NCBI RefSeq assembly: GCF_001645385.1
Contig: NZ_LVHI01000023.1
Span: 353,969 to 417,968, forward strand
Length of the DNA stretch: 64,000 nucleotides
Reading direction: 5' to 3'
Source: Rhodococcoides kyotonense
GTDB taxonomy: Bacteria > Actinomycetota > Actinomycetes > Mycobacteriales > Mycobacteriaceae
The notes under the pieces are model-generated. The model did not search any database. It had not been told where the DNA came from and saw nothing but the letters and a program-made list of their open reading frames with translations. A program made the position numbers and the translations under genes. This document shows, piece after piece, positions 32,454 through 40,716 of this stretch (its first letter is position 1; each line of letters begins with the position of its first letter).

Positions 32454-33116
32454 GTGGCAATCACGGTATTCATCGCCGACGATCAGGCAATGGTTCGACA
32501 GGGATTCGGTGCATTGCTGGCCGCTCAGGCCGACATCTCCGTCATCGGGGACGCCGACAACGGAGCGAGTGCCGTCAGCGAAGTGACGCGGCTGCTCCCC
32601 GACGTCGTACTGATGGACGTGCGCATGCCGCAGATGAACGGTCTCGATGCCGCGCGGGCCATTCTCGGTGCGGGACTGCCACATCCGGTACGCATTCTGA
32701 TGCTCACGACGTTCGACATCGACGACTACGTCTACGAAGCGCTCACCATCGGCGCCAGCGGCTTCATGCTCAAGGATGCGCCCGCCGAGGAACTGATCCG
32801 CGGCGTACGCGTCGTCGCCGCAGGGGAGGCGTTGCTCGCGCCGTCGGTGACGCGTCGCCTCATCGCCGACGTGACGTCCAGACGCGGCACACCCCGGGTG
32901 GAACCGTCGTCGCTGCGGGTTCTGACGCCGCGCGAACGCGAGGTGCTCGAGTTGATCGCCAAGGGGATGTCGAACACGGAGATCGCGCAGTCGTTGTTCG
33001 TCGCCGAGCAGACCGTCAAGACACACGTCGGCAAGGTGCTCGGCAAACTCGGTCTGCGGGACCGGGCGCAAGCAGTCGTGCTGGCATACGAGAGTGGCGT
33101 CGTCACTCCAGGCTGA
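32454..33116 (+). CDS. Response regulator, NarL/FixJ family
   Basis: A 220-residue regulator. The receiver domain has the acidic pair in [10 protein letters not shown], phospho-accepting Asp55 (VVLMDVRMP) and the switch region [10 protein letters not shown] and [11 protein letters not shown]. The C-terminal LuxR-type HTH is [44 protein letters not shown]. It is the partner of the preceding kinase. GTG 32454 is preferred to GTG 32445 because of the TAGGGT element. Confidence 0.92.
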   Translation: MAITVFIADDQAMVRQGFGALLAAQADISVIGDADNGASAVSEVTRLLPDVVLMDVRMPQMNGLDAARAILGAGLPHPVRILMLTTFDIDDYVYEALTIGASGFMLKDAPAEELIRGVRVVAAGEALLAPSVTRRLIADVTSRRGTPRVEPSSLRVLTPREREVLELIAKGMSNTEIAQSLFVAEQTVKTHVGKVLGKLGLRDRAQAVVLAYESGVVTPG

Positions 33117-33135
33117 CCATCCGACCGTCACGAAT

Positions 33136-33141
33136 TACGGT
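33136..33141 (+). promoter_or_regulatory. -10 hexamer TACGGT before pfkA
   Basis: TACGGT ends 7 nt before ATG 33149. The AGGAGGT between them touches the ATG and is too close to act as a ribosome site for it. Confidence 0.45.
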
Positions 33142-33148
33142 AGGAGGT

Positions 33149-34207
33149 ATGGCCACGACGAAAGGCGAGAATTCGATGCGCATCGGTGTTCTGACCGGCG
33201 GCGGTGACTGCCCGGGACTCAACGCAGTGATCAGGGCGGTGGTTCGCACCGCGGATGCGCGCTACGGATCGACCGTCGTCGGATTTCTCGACGGATGGCG
33301 AGGGTTGCTGGAGGACCGGCGGATTCAGCTCCGCAACGACGACCGCAACGATCGGCTGCTGACCAAGGGCGGCACGATCCTCGGGACAGCACGGACCAAC
33401 CCCGATGTGTTGCGCGCCGGGCTCGACCGGATCAAGCAGACGCTCGAGGACAACGGCATCGACGTGCTCATCCCGATCGGTGGTGAGGGAACTCTCACGG
33501 CCGCGAACTGGCTGTCGGAGGAAGGCGTTCCCGTCGTCGGCGTGCCGAAGACGATCGACAACGACATCGACTGCACCGACGTCACATTCGGCTTCGACAC
33601 CGCGCTCACCATCGCCACCGACGCGATCGACCGGCTGCACAGCACCGCGGAGTCGCATCAGCGCGTCATGCTCGTCGAGGTCATGGGACGGCACGCGGGA
33701 TGGATTGCCCTGCACGCCGGTCTGGCGTCCGGATCGCACATGACGTTGATCCCGGAGCAGCCGTTCGACGTCGACGAGGTCTGTGATCTCGTGCGCAAGA
33801 GGTTCCAGCGCGGCGACTCGCACTTCATCTGCGTCGTCGCCGAGGGGGCGAAGCCGAAGGAGGGGTCGATGTCGCTTCTCGACGGCGGTATCGACGAATT
33901 CGGACACGTGCGATTCACCGGCGTCGCGCATCAACTCGGCCAGGAAATCGAGCGGCGGATCAACAAGGAAGTACGCACGACGGTGCTCGGGCACGTGCAG
34001 CGCGGCGGGACGCCGACGCCGTACGACCGCGTGCTCGCGACGCGTTTCGGTGTCAACGCCGCCGACGCCGCCCACGCCGGGGACTTCGGAAAGATGGTCT
34101 CGCTGCGCGGGGTCGACATCGGGCTGGTCTCGCTCGACGAGGCCGTCAAGCAACTCAAGCGGGTGCCGGAAAGCCGGTACGTCGACGCGGCGGCGTTCTT
34201 CGGGTAG
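33149..34207 (+). CDS. pfkA: 6-phosphofructokinase
   Basis: A 352-residue phosphofructokinase that commits fructose-6-phosphate to glycolysis. [16 protein letters not shown] and GTARTNPD bind nucleotide, [13 protein letters not shown] carries Gly at the position that is Asp in pyrophosphate-dependent forms, while PKTIDNDID has the Lys usually linked with PPi enzymes; this mixed pattern is that of ATP-using actinobacterial group III enzymes. ATG 33149 gives [13 protein letters not shown] 33176 gives [11 protein letters not shown], the start familiar from mycobacteria, and is the alternative. Confidence 0.92.
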   Translation: MATTKGENSMRIGVLTGGGDCPGLNAVIRAVVRTADARYGSTVVGFLDGWRGLLEDRRIQLRNDDRNDRLLTKGGTILGTARTNPDVLRAGLDRIKQTLEDNGIDVLIPIGGEGTLTAANWLSEEGVPVVGVPKTIDNDIDCTDVTFGFDTALTIATDAIDRLHSTAESHQRVMLVEVMGRHAGWIALHAGLASGSHMTLIPEQPFDVDEVCDLVRKRFQRGDSHFICVVAEGAKPKEGSMSLLDGGIDEFGHVRFTGVAHQLGQEIERRINKEVRTTVLGHVQRGGTPTPYDRVLATRFGVNAADAAHAGDFGKMVSLRGVDIGLVSLDEAVKQLKRVPESRYVDAAAFFG

Positions 34208-34279
34208 GCGCCTTCGGCGCCCGTGAGTACTTATGTATAGAGGGCTATGCATTAGTACTCACGGGTGCCGGAGGCGCCT
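34206..34279 (+). terminator. Large hairpin after pfkA with GTGAGT palindromic repeat core
   Basis: Outer arms of 26 nt (34206-34231 and 34254-34279) pair with two G-U positions; the 22-nt loop has a second stem (ATGTATAG with CTATGCAT). The first arm begins inside the pfkA stop codon. The 40-nt core 34223-34262 begins GTGAGT and ends ACTCAC and has the same plan as the hairpin at 37994-38033. It likely ends pfkA transcription before the gatB promoter. Confidence 0.75.
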
Positions 34280-34306
34280 CGTTACTGACGCGTTCGCACC
34301 AGCGCA

Positions 34307-34312
34307 TAAACT
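34307..34312 (+). promoter_or_regulatory. -10 hexamer TAAACT for leaderless gatB mRNA
   Basis: TAAACT ends 7 nt before ATG 34320; no ribosome site precedes the ATG. It lies downstream of the large hairpin, so gatB is transcribed separately from pfkA. Confidence 0.6.
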
Positions 34313-34319
34313 GACGTGC

Positions 34320-35825
34320 ATGACTGCTGCCACGGTCGATCTCATCGACTACGACGACGTGCTGACCCGATTCGACCCCGTTCTGGGTATGGAGGTCCAC
34401 GTCGAGCTGGGCACAGCGACCAAGATGTTCTGCGGCTGCCCGACTGCGTTCGGTGCCGAGCCCAACACGCAGGTCTGCCCGGTGTGCCTGAGCCTCCCCG
34501 GCGCCCTTCCGGTGGTCAACTCCGCCGCCGTGGAATCGGCCATCCGCATCGGCCTTGCACTGAACTGTTCCATCACCCCGTGGGGACGTTTCGCTCGGAA
34601 GAACTACTTCTACCCGGATCAGCCGAAGAACTACCAGATCTCGCAGTACGACGAGCCGATCGCCACCGAGGGCTACCTCGACGTCGTCCTCGACGACGGC
34701 AGCACCTTTCGCGTCGAGATCGAGCGGGCGCACATGGAGGAAGACACCGGCAAGTCGACGCACGTCGGCGGCGCGACCGGGCGCATCGAGGGAGCGAGCC
34801 ACTCGCTGCTCGACTACAACCGCGCGGGCGTTCCGCTCGTCGAGATCGTCACCAAGCCGATCACCGGTACCGGGGAGCGCGCTCCCGAGGTGGCACGCGC
34901 CTACGTCACCGCCCTGCGTGACCTGCTGAAGGCCCTCGACGTGTCCGACGTCCGCATGGATCAGGGCTCGCTGCGTTGCGACGCCAACGTGTCGCTCATG
35001 GAGAAGACGGCCACCGAATTCGGTACGCGTACCGAGACGAAGAACGTCAACTCGCTCAAGAGCGTCGAGGTCGCCGTTCGCTACGAGATGCGCAGGCAGG
35101 CAGCCGTGCTGCAGTCCGGCGGCGAGGTCGTGCAGGAAACCCGTCACTTCCAGGAGTCCGACGGCACCACGTCGCCCGGACGCAAGAAGGAGACGGCCGA
35201 AGACTACCGCTACTTTCCCGAGCCCGACCTCGCGCCCGTCGCACCGGACGCAGCCTGGATCGAAGAGCTCCGCGGCACGCTGCCCGAGCTTCCGTGGCTG
35301 CGCCGCGCCCGCATCCAGGCCGACTGGGGCGTCTCCGACGAGGAGATGCGTGACCTCGTGAACTCCGGAGCTCTCGACCTCGTCGCGGCGACCGTCGACG
35401 CGGGTGCACCCGCGCAGGCCGCGCGGTCGTGGTGGGTGTCCTATCTGGCTCAGCAGGCGAACGTCAAGGGCGTCGAGCTCACCGAGCTGGCCATCACGCC
35501 GGCTCAGGTCGCAGCCGTCGTCGCGCTGGTCGCCGACGGCAAGGTCAACAACAACGGTGCTCGTCAGATCGTCGACGGTGTCCTCGCCGGGGAGGGTGAA
35601 CCTGCCGACGTCATGGCTGCTCGTGGTCTCGTCGTCGAGAAGGACGACACCAAGTTGCAGGCAGCCGTCGACGAGGCTCTCGCCGCGAATCCCGGTATCG
35701 CAGACAAGATCCGCAGCGGCAAGGTTCAGGCGGCGGGTGCCATCGTCGGTGCCGTCATGAAGGCGACACGTGGCCAGGCCGACGCAGCACGAGTCAAGGA
35801 ACTCGTGCTCGCCGCCTGCAGCTAG
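34320..35825 (+). CDS. gatB: Aspartyl/glutamyl-tRNA amidotransferase subunit B
   Basis: A 501-residue GatB, the subunit that phosphorylates the mischarged amino acid and receives ammonia from Gat[20 protein letters not shown], the zinc-type cysteines in [34 protein letters not shown] and [11 protein letters not shown] are family signatures; the C-terminal YqeY-like tail ends in [21 protein letters not shown], which binds tRNA. The start is fixed by the leaderless promoter. Confidence 0.97.
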   Translation: MTAATVDLIDYDDVLTRFDPVLGMEVHVELGTATKMFCGCPTAFGAEPNTQVCPVCLSLPGALPVVNSAAVESAIRIGLALNCSITPWGRFARKNYFYPDQPKNYQISQYDEPIATEGYLDVVLDDGSTFRVEIERAHMEEDTGKSTHVGGATGRIEGASHSLLDYNRAGVPLVEIVTKPITGTGERAPEVARAYVTALRDLLKALDVSDVRMDQGSLRCDANVSLMEKTATEFGTRTETKNVNSLKSVEVAVRYEMRRQAAVLQSGGEVVQETRHFQESDGTTSPGRKKETAEDYRYFPEPDLAPVAPDAAWIEELRGTLPELPWLRRARIQADWGVSDEEMRDLVNSGALDLVAATVDAGAPAQAARSWWVSYLAQQANVKGVELTELAITPAQVAAVVALVADGKVNNNGARQIVDGVLAGEGEPADVMAARGLVVEKDDTKLQAAVDEALAANPGIADKIRSGKVQAAGAIVGAVMKATRGQADAARVKELVLAACS

Positions 35826-35827
35826 CT

Positions 35828-36967
35828 CTAGTCGAATCCGCCTCCGCCTGCGGGGACCGGAATCTTGACGACGCGATCGTCGTTGGGGCCGGGCGCGTCA
35901 CCGTTCTTGTTGACGGTCCCGGCCCAGATCGTGCCGTCGCCGGAGATCGCGGCGCCGTTGAGTTGGCCGTAACGGTCCTGCGCGACGAGGGACGGCGCGG
36001 CGGTCACGGCTCCGGTGTTCTCGTCGGTTGCGAGCACGGCGACGGCCTTGCCCGTCGTCAGCGCGATGGCCACCGTGCCGGGGCCGGCCGCGCAGCCGGC
36101 GACACCGGGACGGTCCGGCCAGGTCCAGACCGGTGAGACGACCGTGCCGAGTTGGTCGATGCGCTGCAGCCGATCCTCGACGGCCGTCCGGTCGGTGACC
36201 CAGATGCTGCCGGTCTGATCGGTGCAGACGTCGCCTGCGGTCCCGATACCGCTCAGTGCGACGGCCGGGGCAGGCGGGTTCGCGGACGGCGTCAACGAGT
36301 CGACGCGCAGCAACTTGCCGGAAAGTGACGCCGGATCCGTTGCGGCAGCAGGGTTTCCGGCATCGCCCGTCAGTACCAGCATCTGACTGGGGCTGGAGAA
36401 TTCGATCGCACCTCGGTTGCTCACCTGGCCGCGCGGGATGCCCGTCAGTACTGGCTTCGGGGTGTCTCCGGCTGCGATACGGACGACACGGTTGTCCGAG
36501 CCCGTCGTGATGTAGGCGTAGATGAGTCCGTCCTCGGCGTAGCTCGGGGACAACGCCAGATCGAGCAGACCGCCGTCGCCGGACGCGTCGACGTCGACGC
36601 GCGCTACTTCCGTCGGCTGCTGCCCCTGGGCGACCTGCACTATCCGCCCGGTACGCCGCTCGCCGATCAACGCCGAGGCACCACCGGGGAGCATGACGAG
36701 ACCACCGGTGGTGTCGAGACACGTCGCGATCACGTTCGGGTCCGGGTCGACACACGGACCGGGAGGCGGGCCGGGAGCGGCGGAGGTGGACGTCGGAGGC
36801 GCGTCGGGGTCGACGGGGTCGATCTCGGCTGCGCCGAAGGACGGCTCGGGGCTGAACGGGGTGGATGCGGAGTCGTCGAAGCGTGCACATCCCGCCGCCA
36901 TGATCGCGGTGACGGCCAGGACTGCGGAGGCGGTAGCTCTTCGTGACGACGCACGCACCAACTTCAT
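35828..36967 (-). CDS. Lipoprotein LppZ-like, PQQ-dependent sugar dehydrogenase-type propeller
   Basis: A 379-residue lipoprotein. The signal MKLVRASSRRATASAVLAVTAIMAAGC has a good lipobox (AAGC), then a Pro-rich linker (DPVDPDAPPTSTSAAPGPPPG) and a beta-propeller of the glucose/sorbosone dehydrogenase type (GGLLDLALSPSYAEDGLIYAYITTGSDNRVVRI; GDAGNPAAATDP). M. tuberculosis LppZ (Rv3006) has the same location and make-up. Catalytic function is not proven. It runs tail to tail with gatB, 2 nt apart. Confidence 0.85.
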   Translation of the reverse strand: MKLVRASSRRATASAVLAVTAIMAAGCARFDDSASTPFSPEPSFGAAEIDPVDPDAPPTSTSAAPGPPPGPCVDPDPNVIATCLDTTGGLVMLPGGASALIGERRTGRIVQVAQGQQPTEVARVDVDASGDGGLLDLALSPSYAEDGLIYAYITTGSDNRVVRIAAGDTPKPVLTGIPRGQVSNRGAIEFSSPSQMLVLTGDAGNPAAATDPASLSGKLLRVDSLTPSANPPAPAVALSGIGTAGDVCTDQTGSIWVTDRTAVEDRLQRIDQLGTVVSPVWTWPDRPGVAGCAAGPGTVAIALTTGKAVAVLATDENTGAVTAAPSLVAQDRYGQLNGAAISGDGTIWAGTVNKNGDAPGPNDDRVVKIPVPAGGGGFD

Positions 36968-36975
36968 GTACGCAA

Positions 36976-36981
36976 ACGTTA
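36976..36981 (-). promoter_or_regulatory. -10 hexamer TAACGT before lppZ-like gene
   Basis: Minus-strand TAACGT ends 8 nt before ATG 36967, again with no ribosome site in between. Confidence 0.45.
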
Positions 36982-37068
36982 CGGAAACCTCGGCGCACTT
37001 CGCCAGGCGGTCCGGATCCGTGAGCGCCGCGCCCGACTCAATGTAGGTGCATCGGCGCCTCACCGCTC

Positions 37069-37074
37069 TAGTGT
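37069..37074 (+). promoter_or_regulatory. -10 hexamer TAGTGT for leaderless doxX-like mRNA
   Basis: TAGTGT ends 7 nt before GTG 37082. Confidence 0.55.
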
Positions 37075-37081
37075 TGGAGAC

Positions 37082-37987
37082 GTGACCGACAAGCCCCGTG
37101 ACTCCGACAAGCCCGACTCCGGCTACGAGCCTGCGTCGAGCCCGTACGACCAGCCCACCGAACAGATTCAGCAGCCACCGAAGGCGCGCCCGGCCTCGGG
37201 TGACTCGAACAAGTTGCCACGTACCGACGACGACTTGGACTTCGGAAGCAGCACGGCGTCGTACCCGACCGAGCAGCTACCCGCGTTCCGCCCGTCGAAA
37301 TACGAGGAGCCGACGCCGTCGGACACCGGATCGTCGTACTCGGACAAGCCGACGGAGGTGTTCGATCGCTCCCAGACGAGTGCGCCGGTCTCACCGGCAC
37401 CGTCCGTGTCCCCAGCCGCTTCCGCGCCGGAACCCGTCGTGCGTACCGAGACGGTGCAGATCCCGGCCAAGCGCGGCACGCTGGATCTCGGATTGCTGCT
37501 GCTGCGTCTGGCAGTGGGTGGCATCTTCCTCGTGCACGGTCTTCAGAAGCTGGTCGGCTTGTGGAACGGCCCGGGTCTCGACGGCTTCCGCGGACTGCTC
37601 GAGGACACCGGCTACGAGCAGGCCAACATCCTCGCGATCGCGGGCGCGGTCGGTGAGACCGCGGGCGGTGCGCTGCTGATACTCGGACTGGCGACGCCGT
37701 TCGCGGGTGCCGCGGTTCTCGGCGTCATGATCAACGCGTGGTGCTTCAAACAGGCCGCCGACCCGGGTCTGCAGTTCTTCGCGCCGAACGGCGTCGAGTA
37801 CGAGAGCCTCCTGGGCGTTGCAGCCGCCGCGATCATCCTGACCGGCCCGGGCAAGATCGCGCTCGACGGCCGCAGGGGATGGGCGACGCGTCCGCGCTTC
37901 GGTTCGTTCCTCGCGCTGCTGCTCGGCATCGCCGGCGGCGTGTGCATCTGGATCTTCTTGAACGGTGCGAACCCGATAGCGGCGTAG
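37082..37987 (+). CDS. DoxX family membrane protein with long hydrophilic N-terminus (Rv3005c-like)
   Basis: A 301-residue protein. Residues 1-130 are polar and Pro/Ser/Asp-rich (DKPRDSDKPDSGYEPASSPY), probably disordered in the cytoplasm. The rest is a DoxX domain with four transmembrane helices: LGLLLLRLAVGGIFLVHGLQKL, ILAIAGAVGETAGGALLILGLATPF, GVAAAAIILTGPGKIALDG and FLALLLGIAGGVCIWIFL. The M. tuberculosis relative is part of an oxidoreductase complex with SseA and SodA that protects against thiol oxidative stress; the same role here is inference. Confidence 0.85.
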   Translation: MTDKPRDSDKPDSGYEPASSPYDQPTEQIQQPPKARPASGDSNKLPRTDDDLDFGSSTASYPTEQLPAFRPSKYEEPTPSDTGSSYSDKPTEVFDRSQTSAPVSPAPSVSPAASAPEPVVRTETVQIPAKRGTLDLGLLLLRLAVGGIFLVHGLQKLVGLWNGPGLDGFRGLLEDTGYEQANILAIAGAVGETAGGALLILGLATPFAGAAVLGVMINAWCFKQAADPGLQFFAPNGVEYESLLGVAAAAIILTGPGKIALDGRRGWATRPRFGSFLALLLGIAGGVCIWIFLNGANPIAA

Positions 37988-37993
37988 CCGCAT

Positions 37994-38033
37994 GTGAGTG
38001 GGAATGCGTACTGGAGTACGCATTCCCACTCAC
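37994..38033. terminator. Bidirectional hairpin terminator and GTGAGT palindromic repeat
   Basis: Perfect 19+19 stem with a two-base GG turn, starting GTGAGT and ending ACTCAC, between the convergent doxX-like and ilvD genes (6 nt from each stop). It has the same length and layout as the core of the hairpin at 34223-34262. Confidence 0.85.
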
Positions 38034-38038
38034 GGGGC

Positions 38039-39880
38039 CTAGGGCACGTACCGCACTGCGCCCTTGTCGGCCGACGTCGCGAGAGCTGCGTACGCGCGCA
38101 GGGCCGTGGTGACCGTGCGCTGGCGATCCACGGGCTGCCACGGGCGCTCCGACGCCTCCATCTTGGCCCGTCGCGTCGCGAGAACGTCGTCGTCGACGAG
38201 GATCTCGAGCGTGCGCGAGCCGACGTCGATGCGCACCTGGTCGCCGTTCTCCACCAGACCGATGACGCCGCCCGACGCGGCCTCCGGGGAGATGTGGCCG
38301 ATGGACAGGCCGGACGTGCCACCGGAGAAGCGGCCGTCGGTGATCAGCGCGCACTCCTTGCCGAGACCGGCACCCTTGAGGAACGCCGTCGGGTGCAGCA
38401 TCTCCTGCATGCCCGGGCCGCCCTTGGGGCCCTCGTAGCGCACGACGAGCACGTCGCCCGGCTTGATCTTCTTCTGCAGGATCGCCGACACGGCTTCTTC
38501 CTGCGACTCCACGACGAGCGCCGGGCCCTGGAACGAGAACAGTTCCTCGTCGATGCCCGCCGTCTTCAGAATGGCGCCGTCGACCGCGATGTTGCCGCGC
38601 AGCACGACAAGACCACCCTCGACGGTGTACGCATGCTCCTTGTCGCGAATGCACCCGCCTGCGGCGTCGGTGTCGAGCGACGACCACCGGTTGTCCGTCG
38701 AGAACGGTTCGGTGGTGCGCACTCCACCGGGAGCAGCATAGAACAGCTCGAGGGCCTCGTCGGAAGCCTTGCCGGAGCGGATGTCCCACGTGTCGAGCCA
38801 CTCGTCGAAGCTCTTCGTGTGCACCGTCGAGACGTCGGTCTCGAGCAGGCCTGCGCGACGCAGTTCGCCCAGCAGCGCCGGGATTCCGCCTGCGCGGTGC
38901 ACGTCTTCCATGTGGTAGTCGGAGTTCGGCGACACCTTGGACAGGCAGGGGACCTTGCGGCTGATGGCGTCGATGGTCTCCAGATCGAAGTCGACCTCGC
39001 CCTCCTGGGCTGCGGCGAGCGTGTGCAGCACGGTGTTGGTCGAGCCGCCCATCGCGACGTCGAGTGCCATCGCGTTGCGGAACGCGGCGGGGGTGGCGAT
39101 GCTGCGCGGCAGCACGGAGTGGTCGTCCTCGCGGTAGTACTTGAGCGCTGCTTCGACGACGACGGTGCCCGCCCTCTCGAAGAGTGCGCGACGCGCACTG
39201 TGCGTCGCGAGTGTGGATCCGTTGCCCGGCAGAGCAAGACCGAGGGCCTCGGTGAGGCAGTTCATCGAGTTGGCGGTGAACATGCCCGAGCACGAACCAC
39301 ACGTGGGGCAGGCGCTGCGCTCGACCTCGTCGAGTCCTTCCTCGGACACGGACTCGTTGGCGCTCGCCGAGATCGCGGTGATGAGGTCGGTCGGTGCCTG
39401 CGCGACGCCACCGACGACGACGGCCTTGCCCGCTTCCATCGGACCGCCCGAGACGAAGACCGTCGGGATGTTCAGACGCATCGCGGCATTGAGCATGCCG
39501 GGAGTGATCTTGTCGCAGTTGGAGATACAGACGAGCGCGTCGGCGGTGTGCGCGTTGGCCATGTATTCGACCGAGTCCGCGATGATTTCGCGGCTCGGCA
39601 GGGAATAGAGCATGCCGCCGTGGCCCATTGCGATGCCGTCGTCGACAGCGATCGTGTGGAACTCACGTGGAACGCCACCGGCAGCGCGGACGGCGTCGGC
39701 GACGATTTCGCCTACGTTCTTCAAATGCACGTGGCCGGGCACGAATTGGGTGTACGAGTTGGCGATCGCGACGATCGGCCTACCGAAATCCGAGTCCGTC
39801 ATTCCAGTGGCGCGCCAGAGCGAGCGTGCGCCCGCGGCGTTGCGTCCGACAGTGGTAACCCGTGACCGTAGCGGCGGCAT
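38039..39880 (-). CDS. ilvD: Dihydroxy-acid dehydratase
   Basis: A 613-residue iron-sulfur dehydratase, the third step of valine and isoleucine synthesis. [50 protein letters not shown] and [18 protein letters not shown] (cluster-ligand cysteines) are typical and resemble the long enterobacterial IlvD rather than the shorter mycobacterial form (575 residues, encoded elsewhere in M. tuberculosis). ATG 39880 has GAGGA at a proper distance. The PH-domain gene is 69 nt upstream on the same strand, and a TAGCCT element (39936-39941) could be a separate -10. Confidence 0.95.
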   Translation of the reverse strand: MPPLRSRVTTVGRNAAGARSLWRATGMTDSDFGRPIVAIANSYTQFVPGHVHLKNVGEIVADAVRAAGGVPREFHTIAVDDGIAMGHGGMLYSLPSREIIADSVEYMANAHTADALVCISNCDKITPGMLNAAMRLNIPTVFVSGGPMEAGKAVVVGGVAQAPTDLITAISASANESVSEEGLDEVERSACPTCGSCSGMFTANSMNCLTEALGLALPGNGSTLATHSARRALFERAGTVVVEAALKYYREDDHSVLPRSIATPAAFRNAMALDVAMGGSTNTVLHTLAAAQEGEVDFDLETIDAISRKVPCLSKVSPNSDYHMEDVHRAGGIPALLGELRRAGLLETDVSTVHTKSFDEWLDTWDIRSGKASDEALELFYAAPGGVRTTEPFSTDNRWSSLDTDAAGGCIRDKEHAYTVEGGLVVLRGNIAVDGAILKTAGIDEELFSFQGPALVVESQEEAVSAILQKKIKPGDVLVVRYEGPKGGPGMQEMLHPTAFLKGAGLGKECALITDGRFSGGTSGLSIGHISPEAASGGVIGLVENGDQVRIDVGSRTLEILVDDDVLATRRAKMEASERPWQPVDRQRTVTTALRAYAALATSADKGAVRYVP

Positions 39881-39949
39881 GCTTCGATTCCTCAATCTGT
39901 GGAGCGAATACTTTTCAGCGGATATCGCTCCGGCAAGGCTACTCCCGTA

Positions 39950-40462
39950 TCACGAAGTGCCCTTGTCCGGTCCGCCGTCGGTTTCCGAATCCTGCTCCGC
40001 CCGCTCGGCATCGGCCGCGGCGGCATCGGCTGCTGCTGCCGCGTACGGATCGGTGATGCGTCCACCGCTCGCGGCCGCCAACTGAGGCAGACGGTCGAAA
40101 CGAACGAGAGGAAGTGACTTCTCGCTCTTGTCCTTCAGGACGACGCGTGCCCACCGGCGATTCGGAAAGTGGATCCCGCGGACGTCGTCCCACCCTATGA
40201 ACTCGGAGCCGAGGAATCGACGCACGGAAAGACCGTCGATCGACACCACGGTCCTGACCCGAATCACCCACACGGCCACTACGATGGGGACCACGAAGAG
40301 CCAGCCGAGAGCGGCAGGCCAACTCGCTGCGGGGAAGAAAACTCCGAACAGGAGCAGGGCCACGCCGATCAGCGCGAGGCGCGGAAGCCGGATGACCTGT
40401 GGGGAGGGATCGGGCGTGTGGGATGATGTGTCCGGTGGTTCGGACTGCTGCGGAGACGACAC
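39950..40462 (-). CDS. PH domain-containing membrane protein (Cfp6/Rv3004-like)
   Basis: A 170-residue protein: a polar N-terminus, two hydrophobic helices with little between them (LALIGVALLLFGVFFP; ALGWLFVVPIVVAVWVIRV), then a bacterial PH-like domain (VVSIDGLSVRRFLGSEFIGWDDVRGIHFPNRRWARVVLKD) and an Ala/Glu/Asp-rich C-terminus. The M. tuberculosis counterpart was named for its presence in culture filtrate. Function unknown. GTG 40462 (VSSPQQSEPPD) is chosen; a TTG at 40483 is also in frame. Confidence 0.8.
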   Translation of the reverse strand: MSSPQQSEPPDTSSHTPDPSPQVIRLPRLALIGVALLLFGVFFPAASWPAALGWLFVVPIVVAVWVIRVRTVVSIDGLSVRRFLGSEFIGWDDVRGIHFPNRRWARVVLKDKSEKSLPLVRFDRLPQLAAASGGRITDPYAAAAADAAAADAERAEQDSETDGGPDKGTS

Positions 40463-40522
40463 CCATTCATCTTCGCATTGCAACTGCGCGATCTCACATA
40501 ATGGGATTGCGTCGTGACGAGT

Positions 40523-40552
40523 TTGACTGTTCCCTATGCGCGCGCCTACCGT
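40523..40552 (+). promoter_or_regulatory. Promoter of the ilvBNC leader
   Basis: -35 TTGACT (40523-40528), 18-nt spacer, -10 TACCGT (40547-40552). The -10 ends 7 nt before GTG 40560, the predicted leaderless start of the leader peptide. Confidence 0.65.
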
Positions 40553-40559
40553 CGAGCGC

Positions 40560-40607
40560 GTGAAGCGGAATCAGATACTCGTAATCGGCCGGCGCGTCGT
40601 CGCCTGA
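40560..40607 (+). CDS. ilvB leader peptide (attenuation)
   Basis: A 15-codon frame, [15 protein letters not shown] and stop, with six branched-chain residues, four of them consecutive (Ile-Leu-Val-Ile), and a Val-Val pair just before the end. Its Ile codon ATA and Val codon GTA are rare in this GC-rich genome. It starts exactly one leaderless spacing after a good promoter, and is followed by an inverted repeat and a T-tailed stem-loop 110 nt before ilvB. Ribosome stalling at these codons under branched-chain amino acid shortage would let polymerase read into ilvBNC. Leader-peptide attenuation of ilvBNC is established in Corynebacterium glutamicum. A longer frame from ATG 40536 is possible but starts upstream of the -10. 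Confidence 0.75.
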   Translation: MKRNQILVIGRRVVA

Positions 40608-40638
40608 GCCGGTTCATTCCAACTCGCATCGACGCGCC
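40591..40638 (+). promoter_or_regulatory. Attenuator hairpin 1 in the ilvB leader
   Basis: GGCGCGTCG (40591-40599), which lies over the Arg-Arg-Val-Val codons of the leader peptide, is perfectly repeated in inverse orientation as CGACGCGCC (40630-40638). A ribosome stalled on the Ile-Leu-Val-Ile codons just upstream would change this pairing. Confidence 0.6.
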
Positions 40639-40673
40639 ACCCTCGTACAGCCTCGGCTGGCGGGGGTTTTTTC
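40639..40673 (+). terminator. Attenuator terminator before ilvB
   Basis: ACCCTCG (40639-40645) pairs with CGGGGGT (40661-40667) around an inner stem CAGC/GCTG, followed by six T (40667-40672). A T-run is unusual in this genome and marks a true intrinsic terminator inside a leader. Confidence 0.75.
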
Positions 40674-40716
40674 TTGCCCAGAGATCGTCCAGTACCAAGA
40701 CCCTGAGGAAGCCGCA

